Below the pieces are notes generated by a model. It ran no database searches, was not told where the DNA came from, and was given only the letters and a program-made list of their open reading frames with translations. A stretch of DNA of 64,000 bases from NCBI RefSeq assembly GCF_003011925.2, contig NZ_PXXU01000003.1, positions 1 to 64,000 on the forward strand, given 5' to 3'. How positions within the stretch are numbered: the first letter of the stretch is position 1; each line of letters starts with the position of its first letter. Both the position numbers and the translations under genes were made by a program. Positions 19,723-28,627 of the stretch are shown here, piece after piece. This stretch comes from Nitrosomonas supralitoralis (GTDB lineage Bacteria > Pseudomonadota > Gammaproteobacteria > Burkholderiales > Nitrosomonadaceae).

Positions 19723-19972
19723 CCATATATTCCTGGCAAGCAGCACAAAATATATTCTTACTTGCTCAAAAGCAAGATAATAAATCAATTTTCAGGTTGT
19801 TCAGTTCAAGGAAACCATTTCACGAATTACATTCGCGGTTCAGCAAGTGTCTCACTGGAAAATATTTTCAATGAAAGAGTGCGTTCCATTTGCGTGGAAA
19901 AGAATAGTGCGCTATTCAAATAGTCGTGATTCGCGGCCTATAGCGTTTATTCATTTTTATAAGCTTCAGTTA

Positions 19973-20014
19973 GGCTATGTAACAATTAATTATTGAATTG
20001 TTACATAGCCTTTT
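19973..20014. terminator. Strong hairpin between the repeat region and the spermidine-synthase-like gene
   Basis: A perfect 15-bp stem (GGCTATGTAACAATT pairing with AATTGTTACATAGCC) with an 8-nt loop, followed by TTTTG on the plus strand. It lies immediately after the stop of the minus-strand gene at 20016. The T-run suits plus-strand transcripts better, but the stem could act in both directions. Confidence 0.65.
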
Positions 20015-20015
20015 G

Positions 20016-20771
20016 TTAAATCCTAAGGATTCCGCCCGGACAAGATTTTGCCTGCTCCAGACGTACCAGCGTCGGTAGCAGATTGAGTCCGGTTTTTTGT
20101 TTCAATTCGAGTGCCTGTTTCTTGAGCTCATTCAGCGCGATCTCGATTTTCTCTCCGGTTGCGGCGACTGCAATGACGTTGCCGCTGTCGCAGGAAGGGA
20201 AAGCCAGCGCGCGTTCGTCGAACGATGTTCTGATGCGTTCCAGACTGGCATGATACCCGCGGCTGCGCCCCAGTAAATTCACTACAAGAATGCCGTTATT
20301 GTTCAATCGCGAGCGGCACATCTGGTAAAACGGCAGCATATTCAGTTTACCGGGACGCGCATTGGCATCGAAACCATCTACCAGAATCAGGTCGTAAGTC
20401 TTGTCGTGCTCGGCGATATACTGTGAGCCGTCTGCAATCACGATATCAAGGCGTAACGGGTCTTCCGGCAGTTTGAAAAATTGCCTCGCGGCTGCCACCA
20501 CGCGCGGTTCAATCTCAACCACGGTTAGTTTCGCCAGCGGATAGTGGCGATAAATAAATTTGGTCAGTGATGCCGCGCCAAGACCAATCAACAGCACTTT
20601 ACACGGAAAGCGCGTATCGTCTCTCAGTAACAGGCTTGCCATCATTTCCCGGGTATAGTCGAGTTCCAAACGCCAAGGTCGCGCGATGCGCATTGCGCCC
20701 TGTATCCAGTCGGAGCCGAAATGCAAAGTGCGCACCCCGGTTGCTTCACGGATATCGATGGAGAAACTCAT
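20016..20771 (-). CDS. Spermidine-synthase-like methyltransferase-fold protein
   Basis: A 251-residue protein with the spermidine/spermine synthase (SpeE) Rossmann fold: glycine-rich loop LLIGLGAASLTKFIYRHYP, acidic VVEIEPRVVAAARQFF, DGSQYI and the LILVDGFDANARPGKLN loop. It lacks the N-terminal beta-barrel domain of genuine SpeE and its active-site sequence is GFD rather than the usual DSTDP, so spermidine synthesis is doubtful; it belongs with the shorter fused-MFS/SpeE-like proteins. The substrate is unknown. It lies 26 bp downstream of the MgtC-family gene. Third-position GC looks higher than in the flagellar genes. Confidence 0.8.
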   Translation of the reverse strand: MSFSIDIREATGVRTLHFGSDWIQGAMRIARPWRLELDYTREMMASLLLRDDTRFPCKVLLIGLGAASLTKFIYRHYPLAKLTVVEIEPRVVAAARQFFKLPEDPLRLDIVIADGSQYIAEHDKTYDLILVDGFDANARPGKLNMLPFYQMCRSRLNNNGILVVNLLGRSRGYHASLERIRTSFDERALAFPSCDSGNVIAVAATGEKIEIALNELKKQALELKQKTGLNLLPTLVRLEQAKSCPGGILRI

Positions 20772-20797
20772 ATTCGAGAATTTCTTGTCGGCACCGG

Positions 20798-22057
20798 CTA
20801 GATTAAAAACAGTAGCGCCAATCCAATCCCGCTAGCTGTTGCCAGCATGCCAGAAATGCACTGTCTCGCTAACAATGCGTGGCCGAAGAAAAAAATGAGG
20901 CCAAGTTTGAAACCGATGTTGGAGAGCAATCCGAGTGAAATGGACATGACGGTTTGTGTGGTATCCAGTTTGCCAAGTTCGTGCAAACGTAAGCTGGATA
21001 GGGTGATAGCATCGACATCGGTTAAGCCGGAGAATAGTGCGACTGCGTATAACCCACCACTGCCGGCGATGTCGGAAAGCCATGCGGAACAGAATAGAAC
21101 AATGCCATAGATCAATCCAAAGGTTGCTGCTGTACGGATTTCTGTGGGATTCTTGATTTCCGGCATGGGGACATTTTGCTGCCGGTTTAGCCGGTGCCAC
21201 CAATAAGCCGTGACACCCGCTCCCAGTAGAAAGCCGCTGCCAAGAACCGGTAATAACTGTGGCAATAGCGCGGGAGAAGCGATTGCACTGATAATTGCTA
21301 AACGGATCAGTACGGTCAGGTTGGCAATCAGGATAACGACCACGGCCAATTGAGTGAAGTTCTGATTTTCAACGCTGCGACGCGCGTATACCAGCGTTGT
21401 GGCGGTACTGGATACCAGCCCGCCGAATAAGCCCAGGATGGCTCCATGCCGCTGACCGATCAATTGCAGTGCGATATAGCCCGCCAGACTGACGCCGGAG
21501 ATCAATACCACCATGAGCCAGATCTGATACGGATTGGTTGCTTCATAGGGTCCATAATTCTTATCCGGTAGGATCGGCAGAATGATAAACGTCAGTACGG
21601 CAAACTGCAGCACAGAAATTAAATCGCGTCGACTCAGCTTCTGGGTTATACCGTGCAGCTCTGTTTTGAAGTACAGCAATATTGTGGTGATAATTGCCAG
21701 CATGACGGCCAAGTTATTGTATCCGTACCACACTGCGGCGCCCAAACCATAGCAGATCAGGATTGCAGCGACCGTGGTGGTGCCAGGATCTGCATTTTCG
21801 TCTTTGGTTCGGAAATAGGCCGCGATGGTCATAAAACCCACAATCAGCAAGCCGCCCAGCAGCAGCCAGGGCGTGGCTTTCTCTGACAGCATTGCGGCCA
21901 ACGTGCCGAATAATGCAACCAGCGCGAAGGTTCTCAATCCTGCTCGAGAGCCCGGGCTGCGCTCACGTTCCAATCCAATCAGCAAGCCAATCGCCAGGCT
22001 GGTCAAAAAATGTGGCAAAGCGACCAATTCGCCATTGAGCGTGAATTCAGTGTGCAT
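20798..22057 (-). CDS. MgtC/SapB and DUF4010 family membrane protein
   Basis: From ATG 22057 (MHTEFTLNGELVALPHF) the product is 419 residues. The N-terminal segment carries the MgtC/SapB signature (LAIGLLIGLERERSPGSRAGLRTFALVALFGTLAAML), followed by about ten further membrane helices of the DUF4010 type (GLFGGLVSSTATTLVYARRS; YAVALFSGLTDVDAITLSSLRL). The frame opens further upstream at 22132, but that part overlaps recJ and does not resemble the family. Its start overlaps the recJ stop by 11 bp. Function is not established. Confidence 0.85.
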   Translation of the reverse strand: MHTEFTLNGELVALPHFLTSLAIGLLIGLERERSPGSRAGLRTFALVALFGTLAAMLSEKATPWLLLGGLLIVGFMTIAAYFRTKDENADPGTTTVAAILICYGLGAAVWYGYNNLAVMLAIITTILLYFKTELHGITQKLSRRDLISVLQFAVLTFIILPILPDKNYGPYEATNPYQIWLMVVLISGVSLAGYIALQLIGQRHGAILGLFGGLVSSTATTLVYARRSVENQNFTQLAVVVILIANLTVLIRLAIISAIASPALLPQLLPVLGSGFLLGAGVTAYWWHRLNRQQNVPMPEIKNPTEIRTAATFGLIYGIVLFCSAWLSDIAGSGGLYAVALFSGLTDVDAITLSSLRLHELGKLDTTQTVMSISLGLLSNIGFKLGLIFFFGHALLARQCISGMLATASGIGLALLFLI

Positions 22058-23831
22058 TGTCAATTGCCGGTGAATCTGCATGAAACCAATGTTCGAGCAA
22101 AAATTGCAAAGATGTTTTGCCGTTGTATTCATTGATCTGTAATCGATAAACAGCGTTGATCACATCGGGCAGTGGATCATTGTAAAAAAATAGAATGCCA
22201 TCGTATGTATCGTTCGATTTTCGTAGCGTTTGTGCCAATTGATCACCGTCTGCTGAATCCAGTTTCCTCAATTTCAGCTTCAAGTGTTTTCCGCCGACAA
22301 TACGTTGGCTTTCAACATAAAACTGCGCATTGAATGAAGGCTGCGGGAAACCTTGTCCCCACACTTGACGTTCGAGATATTCCGCTAATTCCAAGTTGAT
22401 TTCAGCCAGATCCAGATCACCATCGGTTTCAATGACTTGCGTCAAGTCGGCAGGCGTCAGCAAGATTTGCGCTACTTGCTCAAAAGCATCGCGGAATTTC
22501 TCAAAATCTCCGTTATTGATGGTCAATCCCGCTGCGGCGGCGTGACCACCGAATTTTCGAATCAGTCCGGGATGCCGTTTGGCCACCAGATCCAGCGCAT
22601 CGCGCAAATGAAAGCCGTTGATTGATCGGCCAGAACCCTTGATTTCATCGTCATTGCCTGGCGCGAATATGATCACCGGTCGGTGATACTTGTCTTTGAT
22701 GCGCGACGCGAGTATGCCGATGACGCCTTGGTGCCAATCATGATCGAACAGGCAGATGCTAAAAGCAGTTTGAATTTCCTCGCGACGGATTTTGAGCACA
22801 TCTTCCAGCTTGATCAGAGCGCTTTCCTGCATGGTGGATTCGATTTCGCGGCGTTGTCGGTTCAATTCATCCAGCTGTTTGGCAATTTCTAATGCATAGA
22901 CTTCGTCATCGGAAATCAGGCATTCAATGCCGAGTGACATATCGTCTAAGCGCCCGGCTGCGTTGAGTCGTGGTCCTAGCATGAAGCCCAGTTCATAGGT
23001 GGAGATTTGTTGGCAATCGCGCCGTGATACTTGCAATAGCGCGTTGATACCCGCACAAGCGCGTCCTTTACGAATACGATGCAAGCCTTGCTGTACCAGA
23101 ATGCGGTTATTGTTATCCAGTTTGACAACATCAGCGACGGTGCCTAATGCGACCAGATCAAGGAAATGAGCCAAATTCGGCTCCTGATTGGTTGTGAAAG
23201 CGCCGCGTTGGCGTAATTCCGCGCGTAGCGCCAGCATCAAATAGAAAATGACACCCACACCAGCAATACTCTTACTCGGAAAAGGACAACCCGGCTGATT
23301 GGGATTGATAATCGCCATAGCTGCAGGTAATTCATCGCCGGGCAAATGATGATCGGTAATTATCACTTGTATGCCTAGGCTGTTGGCTGCAGATACACCT
23401 TCAACGCTGGCGATTCCGTTGTCGACGGTAATCAGCAAATCGGGTTGTTTGGTTTCGTGCGCCAAGAGTACGATTTCCGGAGTCAGGCCATACCCGAATT
23501 GGAACCGGTTAGGTACCAGATAGTCAATGGTGGCGCCAAATTTACGTAAAATACGGATGCCGACTGCGCATGCCGTAGCGCCATCGGAATCATAATCAGC
23601 TACAATCAACAGCCGTTTTTTTGTAGCAATGGCATCGGCAAGCAGGGTCGCGGTTACAGTAATATTCTTGAGATGTCCGAATGGAATCAGGCTTGTGAGC
23701 TCGGATTCAAGTTGACTCGAGTTCTCAATGCCACGTGCTGCGAAAATACGCGCCAGCACCGGAGGCAATCCGCTACCATTAAGTGTCTGGAAAGACCGCA
23801 AATCATATGAACGAGTGGTGATTTTAGCCAT
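22047..23831 (-). CDS. recJ: Single-stranded-DNA-specific exonuclease RecJ
   Basis: 5'-3' ssDNA exonuclease of recombination and mismatch repair, 594 residues. It shows the DHH phosphoesterase motifs: VADYDSDGATACA, VDNGIASVEG and ITDHHLPGDELP, a DHHA1 domain (SGRSINGFHLRDALDL, KFGGHAAAAGLTI) and a C-terminal OB fold. The start is ATG at 23831. It overlaps the downstream MgtC-family gene slightly. Confidence 0.96.
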   Translation of the reverse strand: MAKITTRSYDLRSFQTLNGSGLPPVLARIFAARGIENSSQLESELTSLIPFGHLKNITVTATLLADAIATKKRLLIVADYDSDGATACAVGIRILRKFGATIDYLVPNRFQFGYGLTPEIVLLAHETKQPDLLITVDNGIASVEGVSAANSLGIQVIITDHHLPGDELPAAMAIINPNQPGCPFPSKSIAGVGVIFYLMLALRAELRQRGAFTTNQEPNLAHFLDLVALGTVADVVKLDNNNRILVQQGLHRIRKGRACAGINALLQVSRRDCQQISTYELGFMLGPRLNAAGRLDDMSLGIECLISDDEVYALEIAKQLDELNRQRREIESTMQESALIKLEDVLKIRREEIQTAFSICLFDHDWHQGVIGILASRIKDKYHRPVIIFAPGNDDEIKGSGRSINGFHLRDALDLVAKRHPGLIRKFGGHAAAAGLTINNGDFEKFRDAFEQVAQILLTPADLTQVIETDGDLDLAEINLELAEYLERQVWGQGFPQPSFNAQFYVESQRIVGGKHLKLKLRKLDSADGDQLAQTLRKSNDTYDGILFFYNDPLPDVINAVYRLQINEYNGKTSLQFLLEHWFHADSPAIDNAH

Positions 23832-23874
23832 GTGCCGGAAAAATAATAAGTGCGTGAAAGTTTTATGGAGGCAC

Positions 23875-24723
23875 TTATTCTGCGGGTGTTTCTACTTCTG
23901 CTGCAAGTTTTTCCACTTTAAGTACATGTAATCGACGGCTATCAACCCGCTGCACAGTGAATCTGAATTGACCGATTATGGCTGCTTCGCTGCGATTCGG
24001 CAAACGGCCAAATTTGTTGAGTACCAAGCCGCCTATGGTATCGAAATCTTCGTTGCTGAAGTTTGCACCGAGTACTTCATTGAAGTTGTCAATTTCGGTG
24101 ATTGCCTTGACACGGTAGAGTCCGTCCGATTCCATGACGATATTATCTTCCTCATCATCAAAGTCGTATTCATCTTCAATTTCTCCCACAATCTGTTCGA
24201 GTACATCCTCGATCGTCACTAATCCAGCTATGCCTCCATACTCATTTACGATGATGGCCATATGGTTGCGGTTGCTGCGAAATTCCTTCAACAATATATT
24301 GAGCCGCTTGGATTCCGGTATGAATACGGCAGGACGCAACATATCGCGAATATTGAATTCTTCCGGATCGGCGTAATAGCGCAGTAAATCTTTAGCCAGC
24401 AGAATGCCGATAATTTCATCCTCGCTTCCTTCTATAACCGGAAAACGTGAATGCGCCGCTTCAATTACAAACGGAATGAATAGCTCAGGTTTCTTGCTGA
24501 TATCGACAACGTCCATTTGCGAACGCGGTACCATGATATCGCGTGCCTGCATTTCTGAAACCTGCATGACACCTTCAATCATGCTGAGTGCATCAGAATC
24601 GAGTAAGTTGCGCTCAAAGGCAGAGTGCAACAGGGTGATTAGCTGTTCGCGATCTTCCGGTTTGCGGATTAGCATCGCGCCTAGCCGCTCTAACCAGCCG
24701 TTTTTAGGTGGAGGGTCGTCCAT
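23875..24723 (-). CDS. corC: CBS-domain transporter-associated protein CorC/YbeX
   Basis: From ATG 24723 (MDDPPPKNGWLERLGAML) it encodes 282 residues. It has two CBS domains (ARDIMVPRSQMDVVDI; HMAIIVNEYGGIAGLVTIEDVLEQIVGEIEDEYD) and a C-terminal CorC_HlyC domain (DTIGGLVLNKFGRLPNRSE). The family is linked to magnesium/cobalt efflux and, through its neighbour ybeY, to RNA metabolism. It is third in the phoH-ybeY-corC series. The open frame upstream to 24807 is not homologous to the family. Confidence 0.94.
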   Translation of the reverse strand: MDDPPPKNGWLERLGAMLIRKPEDREQLITLLHSAFERNLLDSDALSMIEGVMQVSEMQARDIMVPRSQMDVVDISKKPELFIPFVIEAAHSRFPVIEGSEDEIIGILLAKDLLRYYADPEEFNIRDMLRPAVFIPESKRLNILLKEFRSNRNHMAIIVNEYGGIAGLVTIEDVLEQIVGEIEDEYDFDDEEDNIVMESDGLYRVKAITEIDNFNEVLGANFSNEDFDTIGGLVLNKFGRLPNRSEAAIIGQFRFTVQRVDSRRLHVLKVEKLAAEVETPAE

Positions 24724-24809
24724 GATATATTTAAAATCCAGTGGATGTGAGAAAAAAATGGAGCAGCAATTTTCTTTGCCAGTTTCCTGAGAAAAAAAGC
24801 ATTGCACGA

Positions 24810-25319
24810 CTATTGCACGGAATTTGCATCGTCATACTCTAGATAAGGGTTTTCAAAACCAAGTTTGGTCAGTATTTGTGTTTCCAATTGTTCCATCGTT
24901 GCCGCATCAGCATCTTCAACATGATCATAGCCTTGTAAATGCAACATGCCATGAATGGTAAGATGAGCGTAATGTGCTGTTAGGTATTTGTGCTGTTGTA
25001 GTGCCTCTTCGCTAATTACTGGTGCACATAATATGATGTCGCCTGTCAAAGGTTGCATGTCGTCATAAACAAAGGTTAGCACGTTAGTGGCGTAATTTTT
25101 ATTACGAAATTGCTGGTTAAGTTCCCGTCCTTCCATTTCATCAACAAGTCGTACGACAATTTCGGCCTCTTGCATTAGTGCTGCTTTGGCCCAACGACGA
25201 AACTGCGATCGTGTGGGTACCGCGGTGCACTCTGTTGCGTATTGCACCATCAGACTGAATGATTTTACTTTCGGAGTTGGACGATCAAGATTCCCGAGCT
25301 TGTTTGTCGTGCTTTTCAT
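24810..25319 (-). CDS. ybeY: Endoribonuclease YbeY (rRNA maturation)
   Basis: Zn-dependent RNase needed for 16S rRNA 3'-end processing and ribosome quality control. The metal-binding motif HLTIHGMLHLQGYDH (HxxxHxxxxxH) is intact. From ATG 25319 it has 169 residues; the core domain begins only near VQYATECTAV, so the start is uncertain (a TTG at 25331 and a Met at 25250 are alternatives). The start overlaps the end of phoH by 35 bp. Confidence 0.93.
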   Translation of the reverse strand: MKSTTNKLGNLDRPTPKVKSFSLMVQYATECTAVPTRSQFRRWAKAALMQEAEIVVRLVDEMEGRELNQQFRNKNYATNVLTFVYDDMQPLTGDIILCAPVISEEALQQHKYLTAHYAHLTIHGMLHLQGYDHVEDADAATMEQLETQILTKLGFENPYLEYDDANSVQ

Positions 25320-26283
25320 AGGCGGTGACAATGCGTTGAACCAGGGGGTGTCTTACTACATCCTCAGACAGAAAACGAGTGAAGGCAACGCCACGTATGT
25401 CTTTCAGAATCTGCTCAGCTTCTACCAGGCCGCTTTTCTGATGCTTGGGTAGGTCAATTTGTGTAACATCGCCGGTAATAACCGCTTTTGAGCCGAGTCC
25501 CATGCGTGTCAGAAACATTTTCATTTGCTCTGGCGTGGTGTTTTGTGCCTCATCCAGAATAATGAATGACTGATTCAATGTGCGTCCACGCATAAAAGCC
25601 AGCGGTGCGATCTCGATGGTATTGCGCTCAAACTGCTTGGCTGTCTTTTCAAAGCCCATTAAATCATATAATGCATCATAAAGGGGACGTAAGTATGGAT
25701 CGACTTTTTGAGTCATATCACCCGGTAAAAACCCCAACCGTTCACCGGCTTCAACGGCAGGTCGAACCAGAATCAAGCGGGATACTAAGTCACGCTCAAG
25801 CGCATCGACTGCACTGGCAACGGCAAGATAGGTTTTTCCGGTGCCAGCGGGACCTATAGCGAATGTGATGTCATGTTCCTGTATTTGCTGCAAATACTGA
25901 ACTTGGCGTGGTGTGCGGCCATATAAGTTGCTGCGGCGTGTCAATAGTCCGGGGGATGCTGGTTGTGCGTCGTCGATGCGATCGATGGCGACATCTTTAT
26001 TTTTTGCTTTATGTTGTAGATTCATTGCTTCGATCAAACCCAGCTGAATCTGTTCTAAGCTTAAGTGGTGCTGAGATTGACTATAAAAATCACGCAATAC
26101 TTGCGCTGCAAGTTTTGTTTGGCCGGAGTTGCCGGATAAACTGAAAAGTTCGCCACGCCGAGAAATGGTGACATCCAACGCGGTCTCGACTTGTTTCAGG
26201 TTTTCATCCAGAGCGCCGCACAAATTAGCAAGGCGCTGGTTATCTGTGGGTGTAAAAGAGATTTCCAGAGGAGTTGGTTTCAA
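25285..26283 (-). CDS. phoH: PhoH-like ATPase
   Basis: P-loop protein of 332 residues. It has Walker A GPAGTGKTYLAVASA, RLILVRPAVEAGERLGFLPGDM and Walker B FIILDEAQNTTPEQMKMFLTRMG, all strongly conserved in PhoH/YbeZ. These are ATPases that cooperate with YbeY in RNA processing. The start codon is TTG with no obvious ribosome-binding site, so the true start may differ slightly. It is upstream of ybeY in the conserved miaB-phoH-ybeY-corC neighbourhood. Confidence 0.95.
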   Translation of the reverse strand: MKPTPLEISFTPTDNQRLANLCGALDENLKQVETALDVTISRRGELFSLSGNSGQTKLAAQVLRDFYSQSQHHLSLEQIQLGLIEAMNLQHKAKNKDVAIDRIDDAQPASPGLLTRRSNLYGRTPRQVQYLQQIQEHDITFAIGPAGTGKTYLAVASAVDALERDLVSRLILVRPAVEAGERLGFLPGDMTQKVDPYLRPLYDALYDLMGFEKTAKQFERNTIEIAPLAFMRGRTLNQSFIILDEAQNTTPEQMKMFLTRMGLGSKAVITGDVTQIDLPKHQKSGLVEAEQILKDIRGVAFTRFLSEDVVRHPLVQRIVTAYEKHDKQARES

Positions 26284-26367
26284 TGTCAGACAGTGCTATT
26301 TCGATATGGTGATTTTCGCAGCGCACGGGATACTTTGCAAGTAAAATTCAAGTTATGGACATGTTTC

Positions 26368-27696
26368 TTATTCATACACAATCTCCCCGCGCAACGAATG
26401 AGCACGGGCTTCGGTGATACGTACGTTAACAAAATGACCAATCAGCTCTGAGTTTCCGGCTAAATTGACGACACGGTTGTTATCCGTGCGTCCGCTCAAT
26501 TCATCAAGGTTCTTTTTAGATATGCCTTCCAGCAATACTCGTTGAATTGAGCCGATCATCTGCTGACTGATTTTCCGGGATTGCAGGCTCAATTGTGCTT
26601 GTAAACGGTGTAGTCGCTCCATTTTTTCTTCCTGTGACATGTCGTCAGGTAAGTCCGCTGCTGGTGTTCCGGGGCGCGGGCTATATACGAAACTGTAGGA
26701 ATCGTCATAATTTATGTCTTCAACCAACTTCAGCGTTGCCTGGAAATCAGCTTCGGTTTCTCCGGGGAAGCCGACGATGAAATCTGATGATAAAGATATG
26801 TCCGGGCGAATAGTGCGCAGCTTCCGGATAATTGATTTGTATTCCAGCACGCTATAACCCCGCTTCATTGCGGCCAGCACTCGGTCAGAACCAGATTGCA
26901 CCGGCAAGTGCAAGTGATTGACTAGTTTCGGTAGCTGGTTGTATGCCTGAATCAGGCGTGTAGTAAATTCTTTAGGATGAGAAGTGGTGTAGCGGATGCG
27001 CTCAATTCCTGGAATTTCATGGATATATTCGAGCAATAAAGCAAAATCAGCAATATCGCCATCGCTCATCATACCTAGGTAGGCATTGACATTCTGCCCC
27101 AATAAAGTGATTTCCTTAATATTTTGGTCGGCAAGTATGGCGATTTCTGTCAATACGTCATGCAGCGGACGGGAGACTTCCTCACCACGAGTATATGGAA
27201 CTACGCAGAAACTGCAGTATTTACTACAACCTTCCATGATTGAGACAAACGCTGTGACACCTTCAGTACGGGCAGGTGGTAGATGATCGAATTTTTCGAT
27301 CTCAGGAAACGAAATATCGACCTGCGAGCGTCCGGTTGCCTTGCGTGCTTCGATGAGTTGTGGCAATCGGTGTAAAGTTTGTGGGCCAAATACCACATCG
27401 ACAAATGGTGCGCGACTGACAATTGCCTTGCCTTCCTGACTGGCAACGCAGCCGCCTACACCGATTAGTAAATTAGGGTTACGTTCTTTCAAGTGCCGTA
27501 CTCGTCCCAGATCATGGAATACTTTTTCTTGTGCTTTTTCGCGCACAGAACAGGTGTTGAATAAGATCATATCGGCTTCGGCCGGATCATTGGTAGGTTC
27601 CATACCATAAGCCGCGTGCAGCACATCTGCCATTTTTTCCGAGTCATACTCGTTCATTTGGCATCCAAAAGTTTTGATATAAAGTTTGTTATTCAC
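26368..27696 (-). CDS. miaB: tRNA-2-methylthio-N6-dimethylallyladenosine synthase MiaB
   Basis: Radical-SAM methylthiotransferase acting at A37 of tRNAs, 442 residues. The N-terminal auxiliary cluster Cys residues lie in [26 protein letters not shown] and [11 protein letters not shown]; the radical-SAM motif [15 protein letters not shown] follows; the C-terminal TRAM domain has [12 protein letters not shown]. All six cluster cysteines are present. It is upstream of phoH with an 84-bp gap. Confidence 0.97.
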   Translation of the reverse strand: MNNKLYIKTFGCQMNEYDSEKMADVLHAAYGMEPTNDPAEADMILFNTCSVREKAQEKVFHDLGRVRHLKERNPNLLIGVGGCVASQEGKAIVSRAPFVDVVFGPQTLHRLPQLIEARKATGRSQVDISFPEIEKFDHLPPARTEGVTAFVSIMEGCSKYCSFCVVPYTRGEEVSRPLHDVLTEIAILADQNIKEITLLGQNVNAYLGMMSDGDIADFALLLEYIHEIPGIERIRYTTSHPKEFTTRLIQAYNQLPKLVNHLHLPVQSGSDRVLAAMKRGYSVLEYKSIIRKLRTIRPDISLSSDFIVGFPGETEADFQATLKLVEDINYDDSYSFVYSPRPGTPAADLPDDMSQEEKMERLHRLQAQLSLQSRKISQQMIGSIQRVLLEGISKKNLDELSGRTDNNRVVNLAGNSELIGHFVNVRITEARAHSLRGEIVYE

Positions 27697-27730
27697 GGAT
27701 TAGTTCTTTGAATATAAAAAGATTAATGTG

Positions 27731-28075
27731 CTATCGAAGTATTTGCTGTCCTTGATGTTCCGCTTCCTCGACTTCATCTGGGGTCAGAATCCAAACACGA
27801 TGCAAATTTCCCATGATATCCAATTGATAGCGAATATAGCCATTATAGTTTGCGGCATTGGGTAAAATAATTAAATTATCAACCCCACGAATTTGTCCGC
27901 CTGACCCCATTTTCAGTTGCTGGTTATTAATGACGAACACCGGAAAAGAAACAGTCGTCAAGTTCCCTAGTTTGCTATCCAAAGGAAATGTTCTTGTTTG
28001 TTGACTAAATGATGGTTGTGTCAAAGCTAACAACACAATCAGAAGTAATATGGAGATCTTTCGAGATTTGTTCAT
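27731..28075 (-). CDS. Small exported protein, unknown function
   Basis: A 114-residue protein with a clear Sec signal peptide (MNKSRKISILLLIVLLALTQPSFSQQ). The mature part is about 90 residues with no cysteines or recognised domain; it contains VFVINNQQLKMGSGGQIRG and ends in a charged helix (DEVEEAEHQGQQ). I do not recognise the family. It lies 34 bp upstream of miaB on the same strand and may be co-transcribed with it. Confidence 0.75.
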   Translation of the reverse strand: MNKSRKISILLLIVLLALTQPSFSQQTRTFPLDSKLGNLTTVSFPVFVINNQQLKMGSGGQIRGVDNLIILPNAANYNGYIRYQLDIMGNLHRVWILTPDEVEEAEHQGQQILR

Positions 28076-28363
28076 AAGCTAACAGGGCTGCAGTGAAATA
28101 ATCAAATGCGCCAAGGGGTCGAAAGTTGATTAATACCTAAAATTATTAGCAACTCATGATACGCTAATTGTTGGCAAAACAACATAATCTATTATTAAGG
28201 ATTGTCGAGTGCACTATAGTAAATCCGGATGAACTGAATATGTTGCGACAAGTAAATCTGGAAATGAGAGATGGATTCTTGAGTAAGCTGATATCCATGT
28301 ATGTGGTTTCTGCATCTATTTATTTGGTTTAATTGGACTTTAATGCACTTAAATTGCGAATGG

Positions 28364-28482
28364 TGAGACCTCAAAGAGAGTGGAGTGTGCTGTTGGATTA
28401 AGTACTGAAAATAGGGATGCTGAAACACTTCTGAGGTTTGCCGACAGTTGTATGAATGCGGTTAATAAACAGATTAAGACGT
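28364..28482 (+). pseudogene. Possible remnant of a GGDEF-domain C-terminus
   Basis: Read in the plus frame starting at base 28364 the sequence gives VECAVGLSTENRDAETLL, then RFADSCMNAVNKQIKT and a stop. This closely follows the GGDEF C-terminal pattern (SxGxA...DAETLLxxADxAMYxAKxxGxN), but the AMY-AK part is altered, no upstream GGDEF motif is visible and stops interrupt the frame before it. It could be a decayed diguanylate cyclase end. The match is short and judged by eye. Confidence 0.35.
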
Positions 28483-28496
28483 AGCTAAGTGAATTG

Positions 28497-28525
28497 TTGA
28501 CACTTCTGCATGAGATTTATTAGAG
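28497..28525 (+). promoter_or_regulatory. Possible sigma-70 promoter upstream of the thiolase gene
   Basis: A perfect -35 TTGACA at 28497-28502, then 17 bp, then a weak -10 TTAGAG at 28520-28525. It lies about 100 bp upstream of the thiolase start. Confidence 0.35.
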
Positions 28526-28627
28526 CTGAGTACACGCAAATAATTGTTGCTCAGTCTGAGATTCAAATAATCGCTGGATTTTTTTCGTATGATTGTTCAA
28601 CGGGCTTCAGTCCAGGAAGGAAGATAC

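Larger units (their letters stand above)
19301..20015. other. Gene-free region containing a hexanucleotide repeat
   Basis: About 715 bp between the ABC-F ATPase and the next gene. Overlapping open frames of up to 127 codons exist on both strands only because the CCCAGA repeat contains no stops; they encode Gln-Thr, Pro-Arg or Gly-Ser runs and have no recognisable flanks. It ends in a strong hairpin at 19973-20010. Confidence 0.6.
28076..28627. other. Long intergenic region with possible gene remnants
   Basis: No intact gene. A minus-strand open frame of 77 codons (28195-28428) has a Gln/His/Ile-rich composition and no family resemblance. A plus-strand stretch at 28364-28482 resembles the tail of a GGDEF domain (see its own entry). 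A possible promoter for the downstream thiolase lies near 28497-28525. Confidence 0.5.

Noticed and set aside
19491-19923. Overlapping open frames on both strands across the CCCAGA repeat (Gln-Thr, Pro-Arg and Gly-Ser runs)
   Set aside because: The frames stay open only because the repeat lacks stops; flanks show no family resemblance or ribosome-binding sites.
28195-28428. Minus-strand 77-codon frame
   Set aside because: Gln/His/Ile-rich with no signal, domain or ribosome-binding site, and it lies opposite a possible GGDEF remnant.
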